Assembly (NCBI GenBank): GCA_050733695.1
Contig: JBOHTO010000135.1
Location: forward strand, 21,244-85,243
Source of the DNA: JBOHTO01 sp050733695
GTDB lineage: Bacteria > Gemmatimonadota > Gemmatimonadetes > Gemmatimonadales > Gemmatimonadaceae
Direction: 5' to 3'
DNA: 64,000 nucleotides
Position numbers and translations under genes: made by a program
Shown here: one piece after another, positions 1-8,078 of the stretch
Position numbering within the stretch: position 1 is the stretch's first letter
How the letters are laid out: every line of letters starts with the position of its first letter
Notes under the pieces: generated by a model
The model's input: only the letters and a program-made list of their open reading frames with translations
The model's database searches: none
What the model was told of the DNA's origin: nothing

Positions 1-347
1 CCGCCCGCCGTGATGATGACCGCCGGGGAGAGGTAGACGTCGCCCGCATCGGTCTCCGTTTCGAAGCCGCCGTCATCCCGCTTCCGCACGCTGGTGACGG
101 TCGCCTGTCGTATCTCCGCTCCGAACTTCTTCGCGTGGCTCTCGAACTTCTGCGCCAGGTCCCACCCTTCCACGTGCTCGAATCCCGGATAGTCCTCGAT
201 TATCTCGGTGTTCAGGAGCTCGCCGCCGGAGGCACCGCGTTCCAGCAGCACCGTTTTCAGCATCGAGCGTCCGGCGTACATCGCGGCGCACATCCCCGCC
301 GGCCCGGCGCCGACGATCACGACTTCGTAGGTGTAGCTGTTTCCCAA
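1..347 (-). CDS. trxB: Thioredoxin-disulfide reductase-like flavoprotein, N-terminal part (cut by window edge)
   Basis: Only about the first 115 residues lie in the window; the gene continues past the left edge. Residues 9-22 hold the FAD-binding dinucleotide fold (VVIVGAGPAGMCAA), followed by a GGELLNTEIIEDYPGF stretch that matches the flavin-contact region of TrxB (GGQL...ENYPGF). The redox CxxC and NADPH domain would lie outside the window, so a relative such as a ferredoxin-NADP reductase is not excluded. The start is inferred as TTG at 345-347: no ATG or GTG lies in frame between the upstream gene's stop (396-398) and the FAD motif. It is the last visible gene of a leftward 14-gene run. 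Confidence 0.78.
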   Translation of the reverse strand, partial: MGNSYTYEVVIVGAGPAGMCAAMYAGRSMLKTVLLERGASGGELLNTEIIEDYPGFEHVEGWDLAQKFESHAKKFGAEIRQATVTSVRKRDDGGFETETDAGDVYLSPAVIITAG

Positions 348-395
348 GGCCCGGCTCCCGTTCTGGTCTCGCGCCGGCTCCGGCCGGTACGCGCC

Positions 396-1301
396 TCACG
401 CAATCTCGCCGTTCGCAGGCGCCCGTGGAACTCCGCGCGCGGCGCGATCACCGACGGCGGACCGATCGGATGGCGGACCGATCGCAACGATGCCCAGCGC
501 GCCGTGGCAATGCGACACCGTGGCTACGAGCACGCGTGCGGCACGGTTCGCAGCGGCCTTCGCAACGGTCGCATCCGCGGCGATCGCCTCGGCGGTGTCG
601 AACATTCCGACGCCGTAGACGCGGTGCGTGCAGTGAAAGATGGCAGGACCGTCAATCCGGTCACCGCCAGCCCGCTCCCTCGCAACGTACGCCCGCACCG
701 TCGGCGGCATGCTCCAGCTACGCGGCCCGCGCGTATGCGGGCAGCGCTCGGGCTCGATACAATTGATGGGGCACATCCATTCGGCAAAGCTCACGTAGTG
801 CGTTCCGTCCGGTGCGGCGCGTTGCCACGGCGTGTCCGCTTCATCCGGCAACGGAACGCGTTCCACGGTGCGCTGCGGCCAGCGGGATCGTGAGCGGGCA
901 AGCAGCCAATCGTACATGAGATGAGGCATGAGTGGCGACGGCACGATTGCATCGCTCGCGGCTGATTCCGGATTCCGGCACGCGCCGGCGAGATACGCTT
1001 CGAAGAATGAAGTCCAGTCGCTCGTAACGAGTTCCGCGCCGCGAACCCCGTCATTGCCGCCGAGGATTTTCGCCATGCGGCAGAGCGGATCGCGGTCGAT
1101 GACGAGAAGGCGCTTCCAGGTGATGGCTCCGGCCTTGCGCGCACGGCCGAGCTGGCGGACGTAATACGAACCATAGCATCCACCGCCCACGACGATGATG
1201 GACCCGTAGGCGGTGCTCCCGGCCCTCGCGGCTCCTCGCGCAGTGGCGCTGCTCGCGCGAGCGGCGGCTGACGCGCCGCGTGCAGGCTCAGCGGCGCACA
1301 T
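396..1301 (-). CDS. Uncharacterised Rossmann-fold protein with a cysteine cluster
   Basis: 301 residues; function not recognised. Residues 35-45 (IIVVGGGCYGS) look like a nucleotide-binding Rossmann turn, and VIDRD at about 67-71 resembles the end of the second beta strand. A cysteine cluster CPINCIEPERC (Cys177, Cys181, Cys187), followed by Cys224 in an HCTHR context, could bind a metal or an iron-sulfur centre. The first 30 residues are Ala/Arg-rich and may not be translated as drawn. The ATG at 1299-1301 overlaps the end of the SDR gene by 14 bases and the stop lies 48 bases before the thioredoxin-reductase-like gene, so co-expression with two redox enzymes is likely. A redox or NAD-linked role is only inference. 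Confidence 0.7.
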   Translation of the reverse strand: MCAAEPARGASAAARASSATARGAARAGSTAYGSIIVVGGGCYGSYYVRQLGRARKAGAITWKRLLVIDRDPLCRMAKILGGNDGVRGAELVTSDWTSFFEAYLAGACRNPESAASDAIVPSPLMPHLMYDWLLARSRSRWPQRTVERVPLPDEADTPWQRAAPDGTHYVSFAEWMCPINCIEPERCPHTRGPRSWSMPPTVRAYVARERAGGDRIDGPAIFHCTHRVYGVGMFDTAEAIAADATVAKAAANRAARVLVATVSHCHGALGIVAIGPPSDRSAVGDRAARGVPRAPANGEIA

Positions 1302-2049
1302 GGCGCCCGCCGTCGACGATCACGGTCTCACCCGTGATGTAGTCGCTCTCGAGCAGGAAGATGACTGCCGCGGCGACGTCGCCCGGCGCTCCGAGCCGTG
1401 CGAGCGGCGTGGTCGATACGAGATGCTCGGCATCGGCCGCGTCCCAATTCTCCGGGAGGAGCACGGGACCCGGTGCGACCGCGTTGACGCGGACCCGGGG
1501 AGCAAGGACACGCGCAAGCGCGCGGGTCATCTGCACCAGACCGCTCTTCGTGATGCCATGCGGGATGTAGCCGGGCCACGTTTCGAAGGCGGCAAGGTCG
1601 GCGATGTTCACTATCGCGCCCGGCGCGCTCGCACGATCTTCGTCCGCTGCAGACCGATTCGCCAGCAACGGGGCCGCAGCCTGCGACGTGAAGAACGGCG
1701 CACGAAGATTGATGGCGAACATCTCGTCCCATTCGGCCACTGTGACATCGCCAATCGGCGTGCGCCTCATGATAGCCGCCGAGTTGACGACGGCGTCGAG
1801 CCCGCCGAACGCCGCGGCCGCACGTTCTACAACCTGCCGCGGTCCCTTGTCGCTGGCCAGATCGGCGTGCACCGCGCGGGCCTCGCCACCCGATCGCTCC
1901 ACCGCGTCAACAGTCTCACGGGCCCCCCCGGCCGACTGGTGATAGTGCACGACGACACGCATCCCGCGCCCCCCGAGGGCGAGGGCGAGAGCTCGCCCCA
2001 CCCGCCGTCCTGCTCCGGTGACGAGCGCGATCCGTCCGGCGAGTTTCAT
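1288..2049 (-). CDS. Short-chain dehydrogenase/reductase, pteridine-reductase-like, lacking the catalytic Tyr
   Basis: 253 residues, normal SDR length. TGAGRRVG at 11-18 is the NAD(P) motif (the Arg-rich form favours NADPH) and VHYHQSA at 34-40 resembles pteridine reductase PTR1/FolM. Asn114 and Lys168 of the SDR catalytic set are present. The usual Ser position falls in NIADLAAF, with Asp151 aligning to the Asp of PTR1, and the Tyr of YxxxK is His164 (HGITK). The protein is therefore either a specialised subfamily using Asp/His/Lys or catalytically altered. Substrate unknown. It lies between the PHP phosphoesterase (19-base gap) and the Rossmann/Cys orphan (14-base overlap) in one leftward transcription unit. 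Confidence 0.9.
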   Translation of the reverse strand: MKLAGRIALVTGAGRRVGRALALALGGRGMRVVVHYHQSAGGARETVDAVERSGGEARAVHADLASDKGPRQVVERAAAAFGGLDAVVNSAAIMRRTPIGDVTVAEWDEMFAINLRAPFFTSQAAAPLLANRSAADEDRASAPGAIVNIADLAAFETWPGYIPHGITKSGLVQMTRALARVLAPRVRVNAVAPGPVLLPENWDAADAEHLVSTTPLARLGAPGDVAAAVIFLLESDYITGETVIVDGGRHVRR

Positions 2050-2068
2050 TCCGCAACCGGATGACCGC

Positions 2069-2959
2069 TCACGCCACCCACTCGCGCGCGCTCCGGCGGG
2101 CGACCCGCTGGTCCTGCCGATCGAGCCACACGGCCGGGACGTTCATGCATCCGATGGTGCGAGGACCGTCGATCGCACCGTGCCAGTCGGAGCCTCCGCT
2201 CGGCACGAGATGCAGATCGTCCGCCAGCATGCCGATGCGAGCCGTGTCCTGACGGTTGTGCCCGGGGTGCAGGACTTCAACACCGTCGAGTCCGAGGGCT
2301 GCCAGCGCTTCCAGCCGATTGCGCATGCCGGTCGGACCGGGGTGGGCGAGGATTGCGAGGCCGCCTGCCTCGTGGATCAGGGCGATCGCTTCACCCATTG
2401 GCAGATGATGCTTGGCGACGAATGCCGGACGTCCGTGCCCGAGATAGCGATCGAACGCATCGCGCTCATCCCTTGCCCATCCGTGCGCGGTCATTGCTCG
2501 CGCGACATGCGGCCGCCCGACCACCGCACCGGCGCCCGCACCAGCCAGGTCGAGCACACTTGCAAGGTCGAGCGGGACGCCGAGGGCATTGAGTAGCGCG
2601 ACGATCTCCGCCGCCCGCGCGCGGCGCGTCTCGCGGAAGACGGCGAGCCGCTGCTCCAGCTTATCCGTGCGGCCGAGATGGAGGCCGAGCAGATGCACCT
2701 CGCGCCCGTTCTCGGAGGCGCTCAGCTCCACTCCGGCTACCACGCGCACGCCCAGCCGGTCGCCCGCTGCGCGCGCGGCGCCGAGGCCGTGAAGCGTATC
2801 GTGGTCGGTGAGTGCGATCGCGTGCAGTGCGGCCACGGCGGCCGCGGCGACGACGTCCTCCGGCGCGAGCGTGCCGTCGGATGCCGTCGAGTGCATGTGC
2901 AGGTCCACCGCGTGGGGCCTGCCGCCCGGCGACACAGCATCCGGGTCAGCGGGGCTCAC
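2069..2959 (-). CDS. PHP-domain phosphoesterase (RNase AM / nucleoside 3',5'-bisphosphate phosphatase family)
   Basis: 296 residues. The PHP metal motifs appear in order: DLHMHSTASDGT at 19-30, LTDHDT around 50-55, GVELSA near 77, then LAHPGP and GSDWHG in the C-terminal half. This layout matches the TrpH/YciV family, whose E. coli member degrades nucleoside 3',5'-bisphosphates and trims RNA 5' ends. The insertion between motifs (about 95-150) is also typical. The start is GTG (2957-2959), sharing GTGA with the stop of the preceding small gene, so translation is probably coupled. Substrate is inferred from the family only. Confidence 0.9.
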   Translation of the reverse strand: MSPADPDAVSPGGRPHAVDLHMHSTASDGTLAPEDVVAAAAVAALHAIALTDHDTLHGLGAARAAGDRLGVRVVAGVELSASENGREVHLLGLHLGRTDKLEQRLAVFRETRRARAAEIVALLNALGVPLDLASVLDLAGAGAGAVVGRPHVARAMTAHGWARDERDAFDRYLGHGRPAFVAKHHLPMGEAIALIHEAGGLAILAHPGPTGMRNRLEALAALGLDGVEVLHPGHNRQDTARIGMLADDLHLVPSGGSDWHGAIDGPRTIGCMNVPAVWLDRQDQRVARRSAREWVA

Positions 2960-3222
2960 CTGCGGTATCCGGCCTCTGGCGACGTATCGCTCGATTGCGT
3001 GAAGCGGAACAGCTCGCGCAACTGCTCGTCGGTCATCTCGGTGAGCGATTGTTCGCGAGAGCGCGCACCGCCCGGTGAGTATCGGGTGACGCGCACCTCG
3101 CGATCGGCCCCCGAACCGTGAACGAAGAGGAGGCCGAACTCATCCTTGTCGTACTGGGTGATGCGGCCGGACGGGAACACGCTCCATTCTCGGCCATCGA
3201 TCGCTATACTGCGTGTGGGCAT
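2956..3222 (-). CDS. Small conserved-looking protein of unknown function
   Basis: 88 residues from ATG 3220-3222; not recognised. No signal peptide or membrane segment. The N-terminal half (MPTRSIAIDGREWSVFPSG) predicts beta strands and the C-terminal part (SLTEMTDEQLRELFRF) an amphipathic helix, suggesting a small folded domain. The gene begins one base after the stop of the 88-residue gene upstream and ends in a GTGA overlap with the PHP gene. This supports a real, translationally coupled gene. A longer reading from an upstream ATG (3261) would overlap the neighbour and is less likely. Confidence 0.72.
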   Translation of the reverse strand: MPTRSIAIDGREWSVFPSGRITQYDKDEFGLLFVHGSGADREVRVTRYSPGGARSREQSLTEMTDEQLRELFRFTQSSDTSPEAGYRR

Positions 3223-3223
3223 G

Positions 3224-3490
3224 TCAGACCAGCTCCACTTCCCGGTACATGCGTTGCGCATCGATCAGCCGCTCCGGTGACGAATCGTGGGCAGTGGCCA
3301 GGGTGCGCGCGTCAGGACCCTCCATGAACTCGAGGAAGGCGCCGGGGAGGTCGGCTTCCTCGAACACCCAGAACCGGCAACTCGCGCCCTCGTAATGTGC
3401 CTTCTTCCCGAGCAGCCTCTCGAGATACTTGCGACGCTCGTGATGCGGGATGATCGATCGCTGCATGAGAAGCACGCGCGCCATGGTCAT
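3224..3490 (-). CDS. Small protein, possible dimeric alpha/beta-barrel (ABM-like) fold
   Basis: 88 residues; no firm family. Predicted order is strand (ARVLLMQRSII), helix (ERRKYLERLLGKKAHY), strands (CRFWVFEEADL and AFLEFMEG), helix (DARTLATAHD). That resembles the ferredoxin-like ABM/NIPSNAP-type fold, but this is inference from pattern alone. The ATG at 3488-3490 forms ATGA with the stop of the E2 acyltransferase gene, so it is translated with the 2-oxoacid dehydrogenase genes. A second ATG two codons in (MARV) is an alternative start. It may assist the dehydrogenase or act on its product; nothing in the sequence proves this. Confidence 0.72.
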   Translation of the reverse strand: MTMARVLLMQRSIIPHHERRKYLERLLGKKAHYEGASCRFWVFEEADLPGAFLEFMEGPDARTLATAHDSSPERLIDAQRMYREVELV

Positions 3491-4881
3491 GGCCCGGTGT
3501 CCGGGAACTCCTCGATCGATCGCTTGACGTGCGCCAGGAACTGATCGGCGACAGCCCCATCGATAGCGCGATGGTCGAAGGAGATCGAGAAGTAGGAACA
3601 CGTTCTGATGGCGATCGTATCCTCGCCATCGGCGCCTGCGATCACCTTCGGGCGCTTCTCTATGGTACCGACGCCGAGTATCGCGACCTGCGGCTGGTTG
3701 ATGATCGGCGTTCCCATGAGCGATCCGAAGACACCGGGGTTGGTGATGGTGAAGGTACCGTCCTGGACTTCTTCGGGGGAGAGCTTTCTGGCGCGTGCCC
3801 GTGCTGCGACGTCGTTGAGATTGCGGGTTATGCCGGTGATCGAGAGCCCATCCGCGCCCTTGATGACAGGGACAATGAGTCCCCAATCGAGTGCCACGGC
3901 CACGCCGATGTTGAACTGCTTGCGGTAGATGACGTTCGTCCCTGCGATCGAAGCGTTGAGGATCGGCCATGCCTTGAGCCCATCCACGACCGCGCGGATG
4001 ATGAAGGGCATGTAGGTGAGCTTGAGCCCGGTGGTCTCCAGGAATTCGGCGCGGCGCGCTGCCCGGATCCTGGCGACACGCGTGAAGTCCACCTCCATGA
4101 ATGACGTCACGTGCGCCGACGTCCGGCGCGAAGCCACCATGTGTTCGCTGATGAGCGCACGCATCCTGGACATGGGCTCCACGATGTCGCCCGGCCGGGG
4201 CTGGGGGAGCGGTCCGCCTGCGGGCGGGTACGCGCCGGCACCGGATGCATGCACCGCTGCACGCGCGTTGATGTCGCCGCCCGACTCGATGAACTGCAGG
4301 ATGTCCTTTCTCGTGACGCGCCCCGATAGTCCCGAACCCTGGAGCGATGCGATCTCGATCCCGTGCTCCGCGGCGATCTTTCGCACGAGCGGGGATGATC
4401 GGGTGCGGAGGCGTTCCTCCAGCGCCACGCCGGGACCGGCGTTCTCCCCATCGCCCTTATGCGCGGGTGCGGGCATCATAGCGGTAGAAGGATGCCGGAC
4501 CGACGGCTGTGCCGTGCCAGATTGTTTGTGGGGGGGGCCCCCCGCTGCGGCGCTCACATTCACAGCCGCCCCGACCGTCCGCTCCGCCTTCGCCGTCGAG
4601 CCGCCCTCTCCGCCGCCACCACCGCCCATCGCCGCGCCTTTCTCCGTCTCGAGACGCGCGACCACAGTCTGCACGGCTACCGTCTCCCCCTCCTGCACCA
4701 GCACCTCCGCAACGATTCCAGCCGACGGAGCCGGAATCTCGGCATCGACCTTGTCGGTCGAGATCTCGAACAGCGGCTCGTCGCGCTTCACCTCGTCGCC
4801 CACCTTCTTGAGCCAGCGCGAGAGCGTTCCCTCAGCGATGGACTCACCCATCTGCGGCATGATCACGTCGATTCGTGCCAC
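3487..4881 (-). CDS. Dihydrolipoamide acyltransferase (E2) of a 2-oxoacid dehydrogenase complex
   Basis: 464 residues. The lipoyl domain (about 1-80) carries the lipoylated Lys44 in ISTDKVDAE. A Gly/Ala/Pro linker follows, then the peripheral subunit-binding domain (162-198, SSPLVRKIAAEHGIEI...GRVTRKDI). The catalytic acyltransferase domain ends with SFDHRAIDG, giving active-site His437 and Asp441. Together with E1-alpha and E1-beta just upstream it would move an acyl group from a 2-oxoacid to CoA. The separate E1-alpha/beta subunits fit pyruvate or branched-chain 2-oxoacid complexes; substrate cannot be read from sequence. No E3 gene is in the window. Nine bases separate it from the small membrane protein gene upstream. 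Confidence 0.95.
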   Translation of the reverse strand: MARIDVIMPQMGESIAEGTLSRWLKKVGDEVKRDEPLFEISTDKVDAEIPAPSAGIVAEVLVQEGETVAVQTVVARLETEKGAAMGGGGGGEGGSTAKAERTVGAAVNVSAAAGGPPHKQSGTAQPSVRHPSTAMMPAPAHKGDGENAGPGVALEERLRTRSSPLVRKIAAEHGIEIASLQGSGLSGRVTRKDILQFIESGGDINARAAVHASGAGAYPPAGGPLPQPRPGDIVEPMSRMRALISEHMVASRRTSAHVTSFMEVDFTRVARIRAARRAEFLETTGLKLTYMPFIIRAVVDGLKAWPILNASIAGTNVIYRKQFNIGVAVALDWGLIVPVIKGADGLSITGITRNLNDVAARARARKLSPEEVQDGTFTITNPGVFGSLMGTPIINQPQVAILGVGTIEKRPKVIAGADGEDTIAIRTCSYFSISFDHRAIDGAVADQFLAHVKRSIEEFPDTGP

Positions 4882-4890
4882 TGCCAGTCC

Positions 4891-5190
4891 TCAGTCAGAG
4901 TTCAACGGATCCTTCCGTGGATCCCTGTCGCCGCGCCGAAATCTCCAGAGTGACAGGAGCGGCAGCGTCACCGCGCCGACCAACATGCCAACCGGCGCGT
5001 AATAATACCAGTTGCATGCCGGCAACCCGGCGGGCGGTGCACAACCCGTCGCGCTCCCCACGAATTTCGCCACGAAAACCGCGATCATCCCGCCGCTGAA
5101 TGCGCCCGCGATTGCCGTCAGGCAACCTATCCCTATGTACTGGGCCGTGCGCGCCCCCTGCGGATCACTTGCTCCCCTGGCCTCGACCAC
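4891..5190 (-). CDS. Small two-helix membrane protein of unknown function
   Basis: 99 residues from a GTG start (5188-5190). Two hydrophobic segments, about 18-42 (IGIGCLTAIAGAFSGGMIAV) and 66-85 (YYAPVGMLVGAVTLPLLSLW), enclose a loop with two cysteines (GCAPPAGLPAC). That loop could form a disulfide on the outer face of the membrane. The C-terminus is basic then acidic (RFRRGDRDPRKD). It lies between E1-beta (3-base gap) and E2 (9-base gap), an unusual place for a membrane protein, and might tether the dehydrogenase complex to the membrane. That role is speculation. Confidence 0.75.
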   Translation of the reverse strand: MVEARGASDPQGARTAQYIGIGCLTAIAGAFSGGMIAVFVAKFVGSATGCAPPAGLPACNWYYYAPVGMLVGAVTLPLLSLWRFRRGDRDPRKDPLNSD

Positions 5191-5193
5191 TGA

Positions 5194-6171
5194 TCAGTAT
5201 CCCGCCAGATGTCTCGCTGCGCGAACGATGTCCGACGTCTGCGGCAGCACATAATCCTCCAGTGGAGGCGAATACGGGAGCGGCACGTCGGCGGCTGTGA
5301 CACGCATGATCGGCGCATCGAGCCATTCGAACACCTGCTCGTTGATCCGCGCCGCGATCTCGCCCGCCACACCCCCCGTGCGCGTATCCTCATGCACGAT
5401 GAGTACCCGGTTCGTCTTCTTCACTGTTGCCACGATCGCCGCGTCGTCCATCGGCAGAAGCGAGCGCAGGTCCAGCACCTCGACGGACAGCCCGTCCTCG
5501 TTCGCGAGCTGTTCCGCCGCCTCGAGCGCTTTCCACACGGTGGCCGCGTAGGTGATCACCGACAGATCCGTTCCCTCCCTGGCGATTCGCGCCTTGCCAA
5601 TGGGCACGACGTGATCGCCCGCCGGCATTTCCTCCTTGATGCGACGGTACAGATACTTGTGCTCGAAGAAGAGCACGCAGTCGTCATCGCGTATGGCCGC
5701 CTTGAGAAGCCCCTTTGCATCGCTGGCCGTTGCGGGGTACACGATCTTGAGACCGGGGGTGTGCAGGAAGGCAGCCTCCGGGTTCTGCGAATGGAAGGGA
5801 CCACCCCGCACGTAGCCACCGCTCGGCCCGCGCACGACCATGGGGCACGGAAGGAAGGCTCGATAGCGAGCCGTCGCCACGTAGTTCGTCAGCATGTCGT
5901 AGGCACACGAGATGAAATCAATGAACTGCATCTCGCACACCGGGCGCAATCCCATGTGCGCCGCACCGGCGGCGGCACCGACGATCGCGGCCTCCGATAT
6001 CGGAGTGTCGATCACACGCGCCTCCCCGAACGCTTCCATCAGGCCATCGGTCACCTTGAACGCGCCGCCGTAGGCACCGATGTCCTCGCCGAGGCAGAAG
6101 ACGTTCTCGTCACGCTGCATCTCCTCGAAGAGGGCCTGGCGGATCGCCTCGAGGTACGTCGTCTCAGCCAT
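5194..6171 (-). CDS. 2-oxoacid dehydrogenase E1 component, beta subunit
   Basis: 325 residues from ATG 6169-6171 (MAETTYLEAIRQ), the usual start for this family; an upstream reading of ten more codons is unlikely. The pyrimidine-binding domain has GEDIGAYGGAFKVT and DTPISEAAIVGAA, and the C-terminal transketolase domain has ITYAATVWKALEAA and EVLDLRSLLPMD. It forms the alpha2-beta2 E1 with the adjacent alpha subunit and decarboxylates a 2-oxoacid with thiamine diphosphate. The stop codon of the alpha gene overlaps this gene by 8 bases. Confidence 0.95.
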   Translation of the reverse strand: MAETTYLEAIRQALFEEMQRDENVFCLGEDIGAYGGAFKVTDGLMEAFGEARVIDTPISEAAIVGAAAGAAHMGLRPVCEMQFIDFISCAYDMLTNYVATARYRAFLPCPMVVRGPSGGYVRGGPFHSQNPEAAFLHTPGLKIVYPATASDAKGLLKAAIRDDDCVLFFEHKYLYRRIKEEMPAGDHVVPIGKARIAREGTDLSVITYAATVWKALEAAEQLANEDGLSVEVLDLRSLLPMDDAAIVATVKKTNRVLIVHEDTRTGGVAGEIAARINEQVFEWLDAPIMRVTAADVPLPYSPPLEDYVLPQTSDIVRAARHLAGY

Positions 6172-7330
6172 CGTGCGTCCCCCAGCCGGCGGGTCGCTCA
6201 TTCACCGCCACCGCGGCACGAACTCCTTCGCGAAACCAGAGCGGCTCCGCTTCCGCCGGATCAGCGTACACGCCGCGGAGCGCGTCCGCCGGCTCGGGCA
6301 TCGGGGACCGGTCCGCCGCATCCGTCGCCTCGTCGATCTCGCTCACGACGCGCCGATCCATCCGTTCGATTTCGGTCCGCTTCACTCCCTCGCCGAGGAG
6401 CAACTGCACGTAGCGATCGACCGGATCGTTCCCGCGCTCCCAGCGCTCGATCTCGCCCGGCGGCACGTAGGACTGGCTGTCGTGCTCCGCGTGACCCTTG
6501 CGCCTGTAGGTGATGAGCTCGATCAGGGTCACGCCCTCGCCGCGACGGGCCCGCTCGACCGCACGCTTCGTAACCTCGTACGTGGCCAGAACGTCGTTGC
6601 CATCCGCCTGCTCGCCCGGCACGCCATAGGCGAGCGCCTTGTCACGAAATGATGCAGACGCGGTCTGCCGCGAGATCGGTGTCGAGTATGCGTACCCGTT
6701 GTTCTCGACGACGACCACGAGCGGACAACGCTGCACCGCCGCGAAGTTGATCCCCTCGTGGAATGCGCCGGTGGATGTCGCTCCATCTCCCACGTAGACG
6801 AGGCCGACTCGCTTCTCGCCCCGCATGCGGAAGGACAGAGTGACGCCGGCCATCACCGGAACCATGTCACCGAGGTGTGATATCTGGCCGATGAAACCGC
6901 GGTCCGTGCTGCCGAAATGGATGTTGAGTTCGCGCCCCCTGGTAGGCGAATCGCCCCGCGCCATGTACTGCCGGATGATCTCCACGGGCGTTGCGCCGTG
7001 TACGAGCATCGACCCGAGATTGCGGATGAGCGGCGACAGGATGTCTCCCCTGCCACGATCGAGAGCGTACGCGCTTCCCACGGCGTCGGCTTCCTGGCCC
7101 AGGGATCGGAACAGCCCGCCGACCACCTTCGTCTGCCGGTAGAGGTTCACCAGTCGCTCCTCGAGCGAACGAGTGAGCCGCATGTAGTAATACAGCTCGA
7201 GTCTGTTCTCCCGCGTGAGCGTACCGGAGGCGTCGCTCTTCTTCCGCGCCGGCTGGCGCTTCGTCCTGCCGGCCTGGCGCGCAGCGCGCGGAGGAGTCGC
7301 CGTCGACCGGGAGGGCGGAACGGGGCTCAT
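6164..7330 (-). CDS. 2-oxoacid dehydrogenase E1 component, alpha subunit
   Basis: 388 residues. The thiamine-diphosphate motif runs from GDGATSTG (181-188) to VENN (208-211), and the phosphorylation-loop region RKGHAEHDSQSY is visible near 280. The first 40 residues are a basic, Lys/Arg/Ala-rich extension not expected in compact homologues. Start codon ATG (7328-7330) overlaps the stop of the upstream 97-residue gene as TGATG. Branched-chain 2-oxoacid dehydrogenase alpha subunits look most similar by feel (LFRSLGQEADAVGS), but pyruvate remains possible. Confidence 0.95.
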   Translation of the reverse strand: MSPVPPSRSTATPPRAARQAGRTKRQPARKKSDASGTLTRENRLELYYYMRLTRSLEERLVNLYRQTKVVGGLFRSLGQEADAVGSAYALDRGRGDILSPLIRNLGSMLVHGATPVEIIRQYMARGDSPTRGRELNIHFGSTDRGFIGQISHLGDMVPVMAGVTLSFRMRGEKRVGLVYVGDGATSTGAFHEGINFAAVQRCPLVVVVENNGYAYSTPISRQTASASFRDKALAYGVPGEQADGNDVLATYEVTKRAVERARRGEGVTLIELITYRRKGHAEHDSQSYVPPGEIERWERGNDPVDRYVQLLLGEGVKRTEIERMDRRVVSEIDEATDAADRSPMPEPADALRGVYADPAEAEPLWFREGVRAAVAVNERPAGWGTHDG

Positions 7331-7623
7331 CAGTACGCCGCTTCGAGTCGGTGCGTCGGGTCGGCTTGCCGGTGCAACTCCACGAAGAAGCCCTTGACGT
7401 TGCGATCCATCCGACTCTCGCCCATCTGGTCGGTCTCCGCCTCGACGAACGTGTAATGTCCCCCTTCCGGCTTCACCGTCACCCGGACCGTGCCGAGGGC
7501 GCCGGAGAAACTGCGCATGCGCGATGCTGCGGCGGTCTGTTCCAGCGCGAGCGCGGGGAAGAAACGGTCCGCGGCGGCAATGACGTCCGCAGGTACGAGC
7601 TGCGTACGGAAGAAGTGCCGCAT
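7330..7623 (-). CDS. Small protein of unknown function between inositol and dehydrogenase genes
   Basis: 97 residues; not recognised. It is soluble and mixed alpha/beta, with an N-terminal helix (PADVIAAADRFFPAL) and a central strand region (TVRVTVKPEGGHYTFVEAETDQM), perhaps a small hot-dog or START-like piece. The ATG (7621-7623) shares a base with the stop of the upstream lipoprotein gene (TGATG) and its own stop shares a base with E1-alpha. It is therefore coupled on both sides and very likely real. No motif indicates an activity. Confidence 0.75.
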   Translation of the reverse strand: MRHFFRTQLVPADVIAAADRFFPALALEQTAAASRMRSFSGALGTVRVTVKPEGGHYTFVEAETDQMGESRMDRNVKGFFVELHRQADPTHRLEAAY

Positions 7624-8072
7624 CAGTACTGGACCGGCTCGTTCCGCGCCGCCATCACATCCTGCGTCCAGTCGACACGCTCCAGGGCCTCCGTGGAATC
7701 GAGTCGAAAGCGGATGGCCATGGCCCAGGTGCCGGAGGTGATGAAGTTCAACGTTCCGTAATAGCTCCCGAGCTCCGGACCGGGCAGGAGTGCGTCCCAT
7801 GTGTTCGCACCATCCTGGCTGCTCGCGAATATCTGACCCTCGCCATTCTCGATGGGCTGTCGTGTCTCCTTGTCGCGCACGATGACCCTGTATCGCGCAG
7901 GTTCGCGTGCATGCGGAGGAATCGGGTCGGTGGAGACGGTGAAGGCGAAGCTCTCGCTGCCTGCGCGATAGTCGGTCGAGCGCGCGGTGGGACCGCACGC
8001 GTTCGACAGGGCGCCTGCAACGATGACTCCGACCACGACGGCGAAGCGGAGACGTGAGGAAGCGGGCTGCAT
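7623..8072 (-). CDS. Exported protein or lipoprotein with a YtkA/FixH-like beta domain
   Basis: 149 residues. An N-terminal signal (RLRFAVVVGVIVAGALSNACG) ends in a cysteine at 26; the SNA-C lipobox is imperfect, so lipidation is probable but not certain. The mature part has PARYRVIVRDKETRQPIENGE, resembling YtkA-like/FixH immunoglobulin-type domains that occur in periplasmic or extracytoplasmic proteins. It lies 6 bases after the inositol-phosphate synthase gene and overlaps the next small gene by one base. Function unknown. Confidence 0.75.
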   Translation of the reverse strand: MQPASSRLRFAVVVGVIVAGALSNACGPTARSTDYRAGSESFAFTVSTDPIPPHAREPARYRVIVRDKETRQPIENGEGQIFASSQDGANTWDALLPGPELGSYYGTLNFITSGTWAMAIRFRLDSTEALERVDWTQDVMAARNEPVQY

Positions 8073-8078
8073 CTGACC

